Shown here: piece after piece, positions 17,826 to 27,874 of the stretch | Layout of the letters: every line of letters starts with the position of its first letter | Position numbering within the stretch: position 1 is the first letter of the stretch | NCBI GenBank assembly: GCA_021325145.1 | Contig: JAJPHR010000011.1 | Span: forward strand, 32,962 to 96,961 | Origin: Verrucomicrobiota bacterium | Lineage (GTDB): Bacteria; Verrucomicrobiota; Verrucomicrobiia; Limisphaerales; Pedosphaeraceae | Direction: 5' to 3' | DNA length: 64,000 nucleotides | The notes under the pieces: model-generated | Told to the model about the DNA's origin: nothing | Seen by the model: the letters and a program-made list of their open reading frames with translations, nothing else | Database searches by the model: none | Program-made: the position numbers and the translations under genes

Positions 17826-20800
17826 TTGTGCCTGCCCCCTACTGTGATTTTGAAGCGTCCACTTTGTCATTGGCTGTGGCTCCTTGCCTTGGGATTGGCC
17901 GTCAATGGACTCGTTTCGTCGGCGAAAGCTCAGGGCGGGCCGGGGTTCGCGTTGCAGTTCAACGGGACGAACAACTATGTAACTGTTCCTCATAACGCAG
18001 CCTTCAATGCCTATCCCCTAACGATCACAGCCTGGGTGAAGACCTCACGAACCGCAGCCACGCTCGATGGCATTGTCAGCTCCTATTTTCCGGGCAGCCT
18101 GGATGGTTACAGCTTGTTTGTGTACCAAGGCCATGTTCGTGCCTGGTTTTTCCATAACGGCGCAAATTATATCTGGAATCCGAGCCAGGACCAGGAGGGA
18201 ATCGACGGTGGCCCAATTGCCGATGGCCGCTGGCATCACATCGCGCTGGTGGTTGGCCCCGGCGGCGGATCCATTTCGGTCGATGGCACGCTCCGTCAAA
18301 ATCTCGCCTGGACCGGCTCGCCCGGCCCGCCCACGACCAACAGCCTCCCCGTGCTCATCGGCCGTTTTTCGAACATCAGTATTTATACCAACGGCGTGGT
18401 GGGCCAGATCGACGAGGTGACGCTCTGGAACCGGGCTTTGGGCGGCGCCGAACTGAACTATCTCAAGCACCGCTCCATTCCCACGAATGCGGACGGATTG
18501 TTGGGCTATTGGAAGTTCGATCAGGGCAGCGGGTCCACCGCCACCGATAGCACCACCGATCACTTCAACGGCTCACTCGTCAACAATCCCCAGTGGCTTC
18601 CTTCGTCGGCGCCGCTGGTATTGCAGCCGGTTTCCCAAAAATGCCTGAAGTTCAACGGGACGATTGGAGATGTGGTGGTGACTCACACAGCGGACTTGGA
18701 TGCTTATCCGCTGACGCTCACCGCCTGGGTCCGGTCCATGCGCAATACCAACCTGGTGGAAGGCATCATCAGCAAGTACGGGGACGGCTCCTTCAACGGC
18801 TACTCGATGTTTGTCCTCAATGGCCATTTGCGCGCCTGGTATTTCAAGAATGGGAGCAGCTATGTGTATCCGAGCGGAGGCGATGGGGAGGGTCTGGACG
18901 CTGGATTGATTTCCGACAGCAACTGGCACCATGTGGCGTTTGTCGTGGATGCCAACGGCGGTCGTGTGACGGTGGATGGCGCACTCAAGGCCAGCGCCTC
19001 GTGGTCTCTTTCCAGCGGGGCGACGGCTGGCGCAACGACCACCATAACCAATCTTCAAATCGGCCAGTATGGCGTGAACCCAGTCTATCCTGCCTTTAGC
19101 GGCGCGATTGACGAGGTGTCCGTTTGGAACCGCGCCCTGGCCACGAACGAAATTCAAGCCATCATGAACTTTCCCCTGGCCGGCACCGAATCGAACCTGG
19201 TTGCCTGCTGGCATTTCGACGAAGGGACCGGGAACACCACGAGCGACGTCACCGGAAACGGCCACACGGGCTCGCTGCTATTGGTGGGTGAAGTCAACTG
19301 GACTGGCTCGACCGCCTTTCTGGGCGACGGCAGCTTGCATTTGCCAGGCTCCCTGGACTTCGCGAATTTCAGCCGGACGTTTGCCATCAACAACTCGCCC
19401 GGCCAGCCAGGATTTCTGCTTAGCGCCGGCGCGTCGCTCTGGCGCCTCTATGATTTTGGTCCCCCGCCGGCTGCAAGCACTGTCATCGCGCAGCTTGATC
19501 CTTCATTGCAAGTGTCTGGCGCTGGAACGCCGGTAAACTTCAACCCGGCCCTGTTCGATGCCACGAATACCTTTGGCGCATACAACGCCTCCTCCCCGAT
19601 TCCCGTCGGTCCGGCCAACGGTCAACTCGCGTTGACGCAAATATTGAACCTCCAACCCGCCAACGGAGTGCAACTGGATTCCGTGGACAATCTGCATCAG
19701 GCCACCGTCATTCTGGAACACAGCGAAAACGGCGGCGGATTTTCAAACGATGCCACCAATGGAACTGGCGCCACACAACTGCTTCACTTCGATGGCAATT
19801 TCTACTTCGGATCGTTGCTGACGTTATTCACGAACCTCGACAGCACTCCGACAATCAGCAACGTCGTTGCGGGCGATCACCTGGCAATCGGGCTTCCCTT
19901 GACCGCCGATGCCGGGTGGTTGCCTTCGGCGCCGGGCCATACGTTCGGCGATGGTTCGAGGCTGCCGGTCAATTTACTTGTCAATGGCGATGTGATCATC
20001 AAAAGCGGCGTCAAAGTGCCGGTACACGGGCCGGTTCCGGACCGGGACATGGCCGGAAATGTCTCCTATACCCGAACGAATGTGGTGGTTTCGGATTCCG
20101 GCATTACCGGCACGCTGAACCTGATTCTGCCGACCGGCTTTAGCATCAGCTCGAGCCCAACCAATCGCATTACCACTCCGATCCTCACATTCACGAATCT
20201 CTCGCTCGACACCGGTCTTCATCCACAAACAACTGAGTTGGTCGCCTCAGGCTCGTTCTACGCCGTGGACGACAGCAAACCCTTCTGGATTGCAACTCCG
20301 ACGATCAAGTGGGAACTGCCGACGAGCGAGATTCTGATCGACAATCCCAGTGGCGTGCTCTTCGTTCGCCAGCAAGAGGACGACATTCTGACCTCGCTGC
20401 AGGCGCAGTTGTCGGACCCAAGCCAGGCCAAACGCGTTTCGAACGACTCGTATTACCGCAACGCAGGCATTGCCAATGGAGCACAGCTGATGGTGTTTGC
20501 CGATACAAATGGGGTGGGGCACCTCACCACACAGATCGCGCTGAATCCACCCGAGTTGCGGCCACATTTTCCGTACGCCGGCGGCTCACCGGGCAACCCG
20601 ATACCCACGGGCACGGGTGTGCTGGCCATTCAGAATGACCTGGTTGACCCCACCAATAGTTCGCTGCTGCTCACCGGGGCGGCTCCGGTCACCTATGTGC
20701 GCAATTGCGCGGACACCAATTGCAGCGGCGCCTCGACGACTCCCGCCGTGCTGGCTTTCACGCCCGAGGGCAACCAACTCGGCTTCACGCCGGACGGTGG

Positions 20801-23800
20801 GTTGCTCGCCTATGGCGTGGTGCCGCCAGCAGGGCTGAGTTGGGGATACGCTGGCGGCACGAATTTCGCCAACAACACCAGTGAAGTCACCACCGGCGCT
20901 TACCACATGCCCGGCACTTTCCTGCGCGGCGACCAGATCAGCTTTACTGATGCGGCGCAACCGGGCGGCTTGCTCTACACCGGGTTTGGCGACGCGTCCA
21001 ATCCTGCTTATGTCGAGCGACCCGATCAGCCCGCCTACCACGATGGGTTCGCTAACTATGCCGGCCTGAACTTCCGCGCACCCGCGCAAGGCTGGAGCTT
21101 TGTCGCGAACACAAACACCGGCTGGTATCCGCTCGACCCGGCGTCGAAGTATTACGTCCGATTCAGCGGTGTGAGCGGGATTCATGAATCCGCCACCTTC
21201 CCTTCGAGCCTGAATCTCTATGGCTATCCGTTCACGTTCACTACGTACCGGCTATCGTTCACCAACAGCGTTAATGACGAGTCGCGGACGGATGGGGCGG
21301 TATCGCTGCCGTTCCCGTCGGCGTTCACCCAGGAGTTCACGCGGATGAAGTTTTTGTGCAGCGGCGGGCTGGATTCCGCGCAACTGCCGCCGACGAGCGG
21401 TCCCAAGGCCATGGCTTACTGGAACACCATTATCAAGCCGCAAAGCATTCAGTTCAAACCGCTCGCTTCCGAAAACTGCTCCTCCGCGAACCGTTATTTG
21501 GTCCTCGGCGTCGAGACGACCCTGCCCGTCATCCCGCAAGCTTTCCATGCCGTCCTGGGTTTCAAGCCCAACGGCAACCTGGTGACCGCCGCCAATCCGC
21601 TTGATGGCGGAATCGATTCGCGTTTTCCGTTGCCCGGCCAGATCTCCTTGAAAGGTTCGGGCACCAGCGCCTTCCCGCTGGCCACGGCCGGCGATGGTTA
21701 TTTCAATAATTGGGAAACGCCCAACGGCCCGCCCAATGGTTTTTACAATGTTGCCGGCCGGGTTCGCGTGCCCTTCTTCCAGGACATCAAGGTGCACCTG
21801 CACATTACGCCCAACACGAACTCCAGCCTCACGGATGTCGCCGTCATGGGCGGCTGGCCCGCGCCGGACACGACCGATGAAGACCGCGGCTGGACGGTGG
21901 GCACGAACAATTTCTTCAACACCGCCAAGTTCGACAAAAATGCCGATGGCTGGCCGCAAACGGGCGGCCTGCGCTGGCAGGATTACCGCAATTCCGGCAG
22001 TGTCACCTACCGGCCTCGCGCGCAACGCGATTGGATCGAAGTGGCCAAATTCGATTATCCGCTCCAGTTCGACAGTTTGCTCAGCCGGTTCGAAGGTTTC
22101 GAGCCCGCGAAAGTGGTGCTTCCGGTCATCGACGTGAACAGCAGCCTGAAGCAATTGTCACCGGGCAAGGTTGATTTCGATTTTGCGCAGGATCTCAGCT
22201 TTGGGTTGCCGGCGTTGAAGGTGCTGGACTTCGTCAGTGACGCGCTCGACGAACTGAGCGGCCCGTTGAGCAGCGTTTCCAACGCCATTCGCTCGTCGCT
22301 GAGCAACAGCGTGTCCACCATTGGCCTGACCAGCGGCTTCCAAAGTCTCCAAAATACGTTGCGCGAGGATGCGTCGGGCTTCTTCCGTCCGTTGCTGGAT
22401 CAACCGTTGACTCCGATCGCAGCGAGCATTCGCAGCCAGCTTGCCTCTCTCCAGCAGTCCAACCCGGGTCATCTCAATGCCAATATTGCCACCGTCCTTG
22501 GCACGCTCACGACGCAGTTGCAAACGGTGATTCAGAGTGTGAACGGCGCGGCCAATTCCGCCAACGGCGTCATTGGAAAGGTGAACGGCACGCTCAACGA
22601 CGTGGATGATACGCTGACTCTCTTTCTGCAAGTGCTGGCGAGAGACAACAATGGCGATCGGCACGTGATCAAAGCCATCATCGAACAGCTCGTGCAGGAC
22701 CAGGGGCCGAGTTTCCTCCCGGATCTGGCAGGCCAGGCGCTCGATCCCATCCTGGCGGACCTCGAGCCGACATTTGCGGAGATTGAGACGGAGCTGCAGG
22801 ATTTGAAGGAGCAGTTTGACGATTTGCGCGCGCAAATTCAAAACGCCACCGGCGGCATCACTCAAGCGATTGGGTCGGTGACCAATGACGCCGGCGCGGT
22901 GTCGGGGTTCATACAATCGGCCATCAATGATGCCTCCAATGCCCTCGCCACGGCAGTCGCCCAGTCGAGCGATTTTCTCACCGCGGACACCGCGAGCGCT
23001 GAAAGTGCCATCAAGGAACAGCTTACCATCAGCTTTCTCGGCAGCGCGGTTCCCGGCGATTACCAGCAAACCTTCCGCCAATTCCTGTCCGACAAGAATT
23101 TCCTGTTGGATCAGTTGATGAACGTTTTGTTTGACCAGATCAACAAGTCGATTCGCGATGCGTTGGAAAACGAGGTCGCCGGGTCGAACGGCGGAGTCCT
23201 GCAGGCCATGAAAGGCATCGGGCAGATGAGCCAGTCGTTACTGAGCGCAAAGATTCGCGGCGCGCCTACTTTCAATGGCGATTCGCTGCGAGCAATCCAC
23301 CTGGGCGCGAACATCCAGCTCAATTTGCCCGACCCGATGAGCTTTCCGGCCTACATGGACATTCTGGAGCTGGATTCCCAGTCCGTGCCGCTGGATTGCA
23401 TCCCCGCCGGAGGAAATGCCGCCGAAGTGACGCTCGGAGCGAAGAAAGTGCCGCTGAAGTGGCCGGGAGTCGATTCCTCACCGGGCGGTCCGCTTACCCT
23501 GACGGCGGATGCAAAGTGGACGATGACCAACGGGTCCGTGGTCGGCATTGGCGGACTGCTTCAGATTGACGGCGGGCCGGGTTTCTCGGGTTGCAGTTTG
23601 AAGACCATCGGCGCCACCTTCGCCATTGGGGAGACGGAGAATTACTTCGCGGCCAAAGCCGATGCCACCGTCATTGTGATTGCGATTCCTGTGGATTTCC
23701 AGGCGGGTATTTTTGCCGGCCATGCCTGCACGCTGGATCCGCTGAAATACGTGGACCCGGAAGCGGGCGACGTGCTCGGCAACCCCGGGAATTTTACCGG

Positions 23801-24173
23801 CGTCTATATCCAGTACGGCGGAAGCCTGTCGTTGTCCGATCTCCTGCTGGGCAGTTCCTCCTGCGTGCTGGATGTCAAAGCGGGCATTTCGAGCGCCATC
23901 TATTACGAAGGCGGCGTGAACCTGGGTCTGCTGGGCTTTCGCCAGAAGGAAACGGTGGATATTTCCCTGCTCTGTGCGTTGAGCGCGAGTGTCGATTTTG
24001 AGCTTGGAGCGAGCGCTGGGAAGACACCTTCGGGTTACCAACTGAACGTGACCGGCTCCGCGCAGGCCTGTGGTTCGCTGGGCTACTGCCCCTTCTGCGT
24101 GAGTGGCTGCAAGAGGGTGACCATTAGCGGCACATTGAAACCCGGCGGAATCGACTACTCGATTGATTACTGA
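17826..24173 (+). CDS. Giant secreted protein with LamG-type domains and long helical segment
   Basis: About 2115 aa. A signal peptide lies at residues 9-36 (RPLCHWLWLLALGLAVNG..). The true start may be GTG 17844 or TTG 17850 rather than TTG 17826. Two ConA-like LamG_3 domains (about 38-240 and 272-465) share ITAWVKTS/LTAWVRSM, GRWHHIALVVG/SNWHHVAFVVD and IDEVTLWNRAL/IDEVSVWNRAL. A third partial repeat starts LVACWHFDEGTG. A long beta-rich middle follows. Residues of about 1440-1810 are strongly helical and Gln/Asn/Ser-rich (ELQDLKEQFDDLRAQIQNA), so probably coiled coil. The last 300 residues are beta-rich with a Cys cluster (ACGSLGYCPFCVSGCKR). No sorting signal was recognised. Its size, LamG domains and exported state fit a surface adhesin or glycan-binding structure; the function is unknown. 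Confidence 0.8.
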   Translation: MCLPPTVILKRPLCHWLWLLALGLAVNGLVSSAKAQGGPGFALQFNGTNNYVTVPHNAAFNAYPLTITAWVKTSRTAATLDGIVSSYFPGSLDGYSLFVYQGHVRAWFFHNGANYIWNPSQDQEGIDGGPIADGRWHHIALVVGPGGGSISVDGTLRQNLAWTGSPGPPTTNSLPVLIGRFSNISIYTNGVVGQIDEVTLWNRALGGAELNYLKHRSIPTNADGLLGYWKFDQGSGSTATDSTTDHFNGSLVNNPQWLPSSAPLVLQPVSQKCLKFNGTIGDVVVTHTADLDAYPLTLTAWVRSMRNTNLVEGIISKYGDGSFNGYSMFVLNGHLRAWYFKNGSSYVYPSGGDGEGLDAGLISDSNWHHVAFVVDANGGRVTVDGALKASASWSLSSGATAGATTTITNLQIGQYGVNPVYPAFSGAIDEVSVWNRALATNEIQAIMNFPLAGTESNLVACWHFDEGTGNTTSDVTGNGHTGSLLLVGEVNWTGSTAFLGDGSLHLPGSLDFANFSRTFAINNSPGQPGFLLSAGASLWRLYDFGPPPAASTVIAQLDPSLQVSGAGTPVNFNPALFDATNTFGAYNASSPIPVGPANGQLALTQILNLQPANGVQLDSVDNLHQATVILEHSENGGGFSNDATNGTGATQLLHFDGNFYFGSLLTLFTNLDSTPTISNVVAGDHLAIGLPLTADAGWLPSAPGHTFGDGSRLPVNLLVNGDVIIKSGVKVPVHGPVPDRDMAGNVSYTRTNVVVSDSGITGTLNLILPTGFSISSSPTNRITTPILTFTNLSLDTGLHPQTTELVASGSFYAVDDSKPFWIATPTIKWELPTSEILIDNPSGVLFVRQQEDDILTSLQAQLSDPSQAKRVSNDSYYRNAGIANGAQLMVFADTNGVGHLTTQIALNPPELRPHFPYAGGSPGNPIPTGTGVLAIQNDLVDPTNSSLLLTGAAPVTYVRNCADTNCSGASTTPAVLAFTPEGNQLGFTPDGGLLAYGVVPPAGLSWGYAGGTNFANNTSEVTTGAYHMPGTFLRGDQISFTDAAQPGGLLYTGFGDASNPAYVERPDQPAYHDGFANYAGLNFRAPAQGWSFVANTNTGWYPLDPASKYYVRFSGVSGIHESATFPSSLNLYGYPFTFTTYRLSFTNSVNDESRTDGAVSLPFPSAFTQEFTRMKFLCSGGLDSAQLPPTSGPKAMAYWNTIIKPQSIQFKPLASENCSSANRYLVLGVETTLPVIPQAFHAVLGFKPNGNLVTAANPLDGGIDSRFPLPGQISLKGSGTSAFPLATAGDGYFNNWETPNGPPNGFYNVAGRVRVPFFQDIKVHLHITPNTNSSLTDVAVMGGWPAPDTTDEDRGWTVGTNNFFNTAKFDKNADGWPQTGGLRWQDYRNSGSVTYRPRAQRDWIEVAKFDYPLQFDSLLSRFEGFEPAKVVLPVIDVNSSLKQLSPGKVDFDFAQDLSFGLPALKVLDFVSDALDELSGPLSSVSNAIRSSLSNSVSTIGLTSGFQSLQNTLREDASGFFRPLLDQPLTPIAASIRSQLASLQQSNPGHLNANIATVLGTLTTQLQTVIQSVNGAANSANGVIGKVNGTLNDVDDTLTLFLQVLARDNNGDRHVIKAIIEQLVQDQGPSFLPDLAGQALDPILADLEPTFAEIETELQDLKEQFDDLRAQIQNATGGITQAIGSVTNDAGAVSGFIQSAINDASNALATAVAQSSDFLTADTASAESAIKEQLTISFLGSAVPGDYQQTFRQFLSDKNFLLDQLMNVLFDQINKSIRDALENEVAGSNGGVLQAMKGIGQMSQSLLSAKIRGAPTFNGDSLRAIHLGANIQLNLPDPMSFPAYMDILELDSQSVPLDCIPAGGNAAEVTLGAKKVPLKWPGVDSSPGGPLTLTADAKWTMTNGSVVGIGGLLQIDGGPGFSGCSLKTIGATFAIGETENYFAAKADATVIVIAIPVDFQAGIFAGHACTLDPLKYVDPEAGDVLGNPGNFTGVYIQYGGSLSLSDLLLGSSSCVLDVKAGISSAIYYEGGVNLGLLGFRQKETVDISLLCALSASVDFELGASAGKTPSGYQLNVTGSAQACGSLGYCPFCVSGCKRVTISGTLKPGGIDYSIDY

Positions 24174-24298
24174 TGAACGGGCAAAAACCATCCAGACACG
24201 TGAATCAGGAAGCGTTTCGTTTTGCCGCCTTCTCGTCGTCGTCCTCGAATCCGTTGCTCATTGCAGAGAGTGAGGCGGGATCAAGGACGACGAGGACG

Positions 24299-27200
24299 AT
24301 GAGAACCCGGCTCTTCACGCTTCTAACGCTCCTTGCGCTTGCCACGCTGTCCATTTCCGCGCAAACACCCTTGAGCAACCTCGTGTTTTCGGTGGGCACG
24401 ACCATCCGCGATTCCGGCGGTCATGATTGGTCCTACATCGTGCTTGGGTCGCCCGACCCGACTCTTCTGGCCGGTAAAAAGTTTGCGATCTACGCCAAGG
24501 CGGGTTACCCCACCGACGCGGGCAGCTTCACTGCGCGCGGAAACATCTTTCAGCAGACCGACATCACCGCCATCAACGCACTGCTTAATCAATCGCTTGC
24601 GCTCAACCAGGATATAAGCGCATTAAGCCGTTCGCTTGACACGATGCTGCACAAGATCCCCGGAATCACCAACCAGACGCTGGCGCAAAAAGTAATCATT
24701 GCGTTTCAAAACGCGGCGGCCGATCCGGAAGCCACGCTGGTGATCAGAATGTTGTCGCGGGTCAACCCGGGACTGATGCTTTGCGCGGGCCAGGGCTTTT
24801 CCGAGCAGATCACCGGAATTACCACGTACGAAATCCGCGACATCAGCCTGACGACGGGAGGTCCAGGTGATGTGGTAGGACGGATTACGGTCGTGCCGGG
24901 CCCCGGCATGCCCGTGGTGTTGCCCGCGCCGGGCATGCCATTCCAGGTGGTTACGAATGCGCCCATCGACCATCTGCGCATCCGGTTGCGATGGGGCACG
25001 CCGGACGACTTGCGCCGGCTCTCCCTGTTGTATTTTGGCTTCAACGTCTGGCGGATTGACAAAGCCGCGGCCGAGGCGGCGGGCTACGACGCAACGCCCC
25101 CTCTGGCCAGTGATCTGCACACGAACAGCAACTTTGTTCCGGTCAATCATGCCCCGGTGATGGCCATCAAGGATTTCTCAACCGGCACAGGAGCCGGAGC
25201 AGCGGATGATCCGGCTGATCCGAGCACCTACTTCATCTCGGATGACAATGGCCGCCTCTCGGGTGGTCCCGGTTTTACGGATGGCCAGCAGTTTTATTAC
25301 TTCGTCACCGCACGGGACATCCTTGGGCGGGATGGCCTGGTGTCGCCCGGAGTTCTGGCCCGGGCGTGCCGGCGCCTGCCACCCTCGGCGCCGATGGGCG
25401 TGAAGGTGCAGAATGCCGTTGAGGTTCTCCCATTGGGAGGCGTCACCACGAATCAGCAGCGTTTGATGGTGACGTGGCAGCAAAACACGAATGCCACCAA
25501 CTTCGTGGATGAATACTGGGTTTATCGCTGGCCCAATCCGTCGATGGTCCTAACCAATGACACCACACCCTTGAACAATCGCATTGCCACGGTCTCGCAA
25601 GTGGCCGGCACCAATATGGGCTCCTTTATCGACAACGTGGCGGACGCCCCGGCGACCCCCGGGCCGAGCAATTTTTGGTACACCGTGCGGGCCGTCAGCC
25701 ATGGACAATGCGCCGTATTGGTGGGGCCGAACAGCGGGCCGGCCTGGGGAGTATTGCGCCAGCGGGCCGCGCCGGCGGCGACCACCGGGACGGTGCTGGG
25801 CAGTTGCGGCACCCCGGTGGTGATGCTGCAAGGCATCAATACGCTTGCGAACACGCCGGACACGAACAATTCGAACTACCGTCTCACCTGTGTGCGGCGT
25901 GATCCGGGCATTGCGTGGGTTCAATTTGCCGTTACGAACGTCGTCAACTATCCGAGCTATCACACCAACGTTGAGGTGTTCGGCCCGATTTATTTTGCGC
26001 CTGGGAATAACACGGCCTCTTTTGATTATTCGCTGTACGCCCAGTACAACTTGTCACCGGTTGATGTCACGTGCACGGTGGGAACGTTTTACGGGTTGAT
26101 GTCGCAAACTGCGGCAGGCCATCTCGCGACCCCGCCGTCCTCTACTCAACGCCTGGAAGCGGCGTTCCTGGCGGGACAGTTGCTTGAAACAGCATTGAGC
26201 CCGAATGACCCCTTGCTGAGCGTCCTCAATGGCGGATCCACTTCGTGCCAGCCGGCCAGCCAACCGACGCCAGATGCCAGCGGCACGGTTCACATGAATT
26301 TCAACGTGTCCGCCGGCGCGGCTATGTTGATCCAGGTTTATACGAACTCGACGTGGAACAGCCTCGGTGTTTTCACCCCGGACACGAACAACGTTTATTG
26401 GGTTCCGTATCCGGCTTGCGTGCTGGGTCCGCTGCCGCCCTTCCAGGGCTGCTTCGTAAATTTGCCTGAGACAGGCGAGTGCGCCCAGCATATCGCACGC
26501 GCCTCGGATGACGGGGCGGTGGCGCCGATCCGCGTGCGTTTCCGCCTCACGCCGCGCACCCGTGAATATCGCCTCTATCGCAGCGTGGATGGCGGCCCGC
26601 TGACTTTGCTCGCGCAGTCCGCCGCGCCGTTCGATTCCAACAATCCGCTCAAGCAAGTCGTCCGCACCGATGACGCCATGCCTTCCAGTTATTCGAGGCT
26701 CTGCTATTTCGTCCAGGTGCTCGACGAGAACGGCAACGGCAGTCCAATGGCCTCGCTCGGCTGCAAGGAAGTCTCCCCTCCAGCCATGCCCCGGCCGGTG
26801 TTGGCCGAACCGCAAGCTCTCGGCGACATCAACAATCCGCAGGTGCTCCTCAATTGGTTCTGCCCGACCGGCGGCGTGCAACGATTCGTGATCAACGTGG
26901 CGCGCAAGGACCAGCCGGGCAGCGGCAAACCCACCGGGTTTTCCAACAACAAGTTCAGCGCGGTCACCAATTTCAAACTCAGCACGCGCTACCTCGGCCT
27001 GTTTGGCTCCAGCCGTTTGAGCGCGCTGGCCCGGTTCGATGAAGCGTATTTGACGCCGCCGGTCGGCAGCAACTTTCCTGGCGGGCCGCAGTACAGCACC
27101 ACGGCCAGTGTGATAGCGGGCGTGCCGTACCAAATCTCCGTGGGCGTAACCAACCCGGGTGTCTCGGGCAACATCTCTGAGGTGTGGGATTTCACCTGGC

Positions 27201-27874
27201 GGCCGACCAATGCTCTGCCCAGCGTGCCCTGGCCGGCCCTGCCGCCGCCACCAGTCAAGAATTTCGACGAGGATGTGAGCGGTCCGCAACGCGTCGCCGC
27301 GGTCCTGTTGGGGCCGCGCTCCTTCAATTTCCCGTTCCAAATCACTCCGGACCCGGTTTATCCGGTGGGAATCCGGATCGCCGACATCAGCGCGGTTCCT
27401 TACCCTTCCCAAAACGTTGGCGGCACAAACCTCGCTTCCTATCTCGATGCCGGCCCGATACCGAACGACCCCAATGACCTTGTCTATCACCGGCTCTCCG
27501 GCGACCCTACGCGCCGCGGCGATCCATTGTTTCCAATTGTAGTTTACCGGCGTCAACTGGCTTCGCCCAGTTTTCCGAATGTGTCCAGCAACCTCGTGCA
27601 ATGCACACCGTTGATCGAGCGCCTGCCGTGGTATATTCCTCATTCGTTTAACACTCCGAGCGTCGTTTTTGCCGATCGCCTGGTTGGTCTGCAATACGAA
27701 ACCATTCCGTCGTTTGACGGCCCGAGCACCAGCGGTTTGTTTCTCTATATTCGCGACCAGCAACCGGTCGTTGCCGGCGCCGTCTATGAATATTTTGTGG
27801 TGCGAATGAACAGCCAGCGCGAAATCGCGGAGACCATTCCCGCAGGTGCGGTGGGCATCCCGACCGGGCCATGA
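24299..27874 (+). CDS. Large secreted beta-rich protein, fibronectin-like modules
   Basis: About 1191 aa from ATG 24299, where a clean signal peptide begins (MRTRLFTLLTLLALATL.., with AGGACGACGAGGACG upstream). The frame is open from an ATG at 24173 that overlaps the previous stop as TGATG, but that would add 42 Ser/Arg-rich residues before the signal. The mature protein is beta-rich with several fibronectin-III-like stretches (GVKVQNAVEVLPLGG, YWVYRWPNPS, FVQVLDENGNGSPMASLG, VLLNWFCPTGGVQRFVINVA). No enzymatic motif was found. It sits between two other giants and ends overlapping the next start (ATGA), so the three are probably co-translated. Confidence 0.75.
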   Translation: MRTRLFTLLTLLALATLSISAQTPLSNLVFSVGTTIRDSGGHDWSYIVLGSPDPTLLAGKKFAIYAKAGYPTDAGSFTARGNIFQQTDITAINALLNQSLALNQDISALSRSLDTMLHKIPGITNQTLAQKVIIAFQNAAADPEATLVIRMLSRVNPGLMLCAGQGFSEQITGITTYEIRDISLTTGGPGDVVGRITVVPGPGMPVVLPAPGMPFQVVTNAPIDHLRIRLRWGTPDDLRRLSLLYFGFNVWRIDKAAAEAAGYDATPPLASDLHTNSNFVPVNHAPVMAIKDFSTGTGAGAADDPADPSTYFISDDNGRLSGGPGFTDGQQFYYFVTARDILGRDGLVSPGVLARACRRLPPSAPMGVKVQNAVEVLPLGGVTTNQQRLMVTWQQNTNATNFVDEYWVYRWPNPSMVLTNDTTPLNNRIATVSQVAGTNMGSFIDNVADAPATPGPSNFWYTVRAVSHGQCAVLVGPNSGPAWGVLRQRAAPAATTGTVLGSCGTPVVMLQGINTLANTPDTNNSNYRLTCVRRDPGIAWVQFAVTNVVNYPSYHTNVEVFGPIYFAPGNNTASFDYSLYAQYNLSPVDVTCTVGTFYGLMSQTAAGHLATPPSSTQRLEAAFLAGQLLETALSPNDPLLSVLNGGSTSCQPASQPTPDASGTVHMNFNVSAGAAMLIQVYTNSTWNSLGVFTPDTNNVYWVPYPACVLGPLPPFQGCFVNLPETGECAQHIARASDDGAVAPIRVRFRLTPRTREYRLYRSVDGGPLTLLAQSAAPFDSNNPLKQVVRTDDAMPSSYSRLCYFVQVLDENGNGSPMASLGCKEVSPPAMPRPVLAEPQALGDINNPQVLLNWFCPTGGVQRFVINVARKDQPGSGKPTGFSNNKFSAVTNFKLSTRYLGLFGSSRLSALARFDEAYLTPPVGSNFPGGPQYSTTASVIAGVPYQISVGVTNPGVSGNISEVWDFTWRPTNALPSVPWPALPPPPVKNFDEDVSGPQRVAAVLLGPRSFNFPFQITPDPVYPVGIRIADISAVPYPSQNVGGTNLASYLDAGPIPNDPNDLVYHRLSGDPTRRGDPLFPIVVYRRQLASPSFPNVSSNLVQCTPLIERLPWYIPHSFNTPSVVFADRLVGLQYETIPSFDGPSTSGLFLYIRDQQPVVAGAVYEYFVVRMNSQREIAETIPAGAVGIPTGP

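Noticed and set aside
24232..24302. Hairpin-like CGTCGTCCTCG / GAGGACGACG pair before the FN3-like gene
   Set aside because: Stem is imperfect and low-complexity; it may simply be a purine-rich ribosome-site region, so not listed as a regulatory element.
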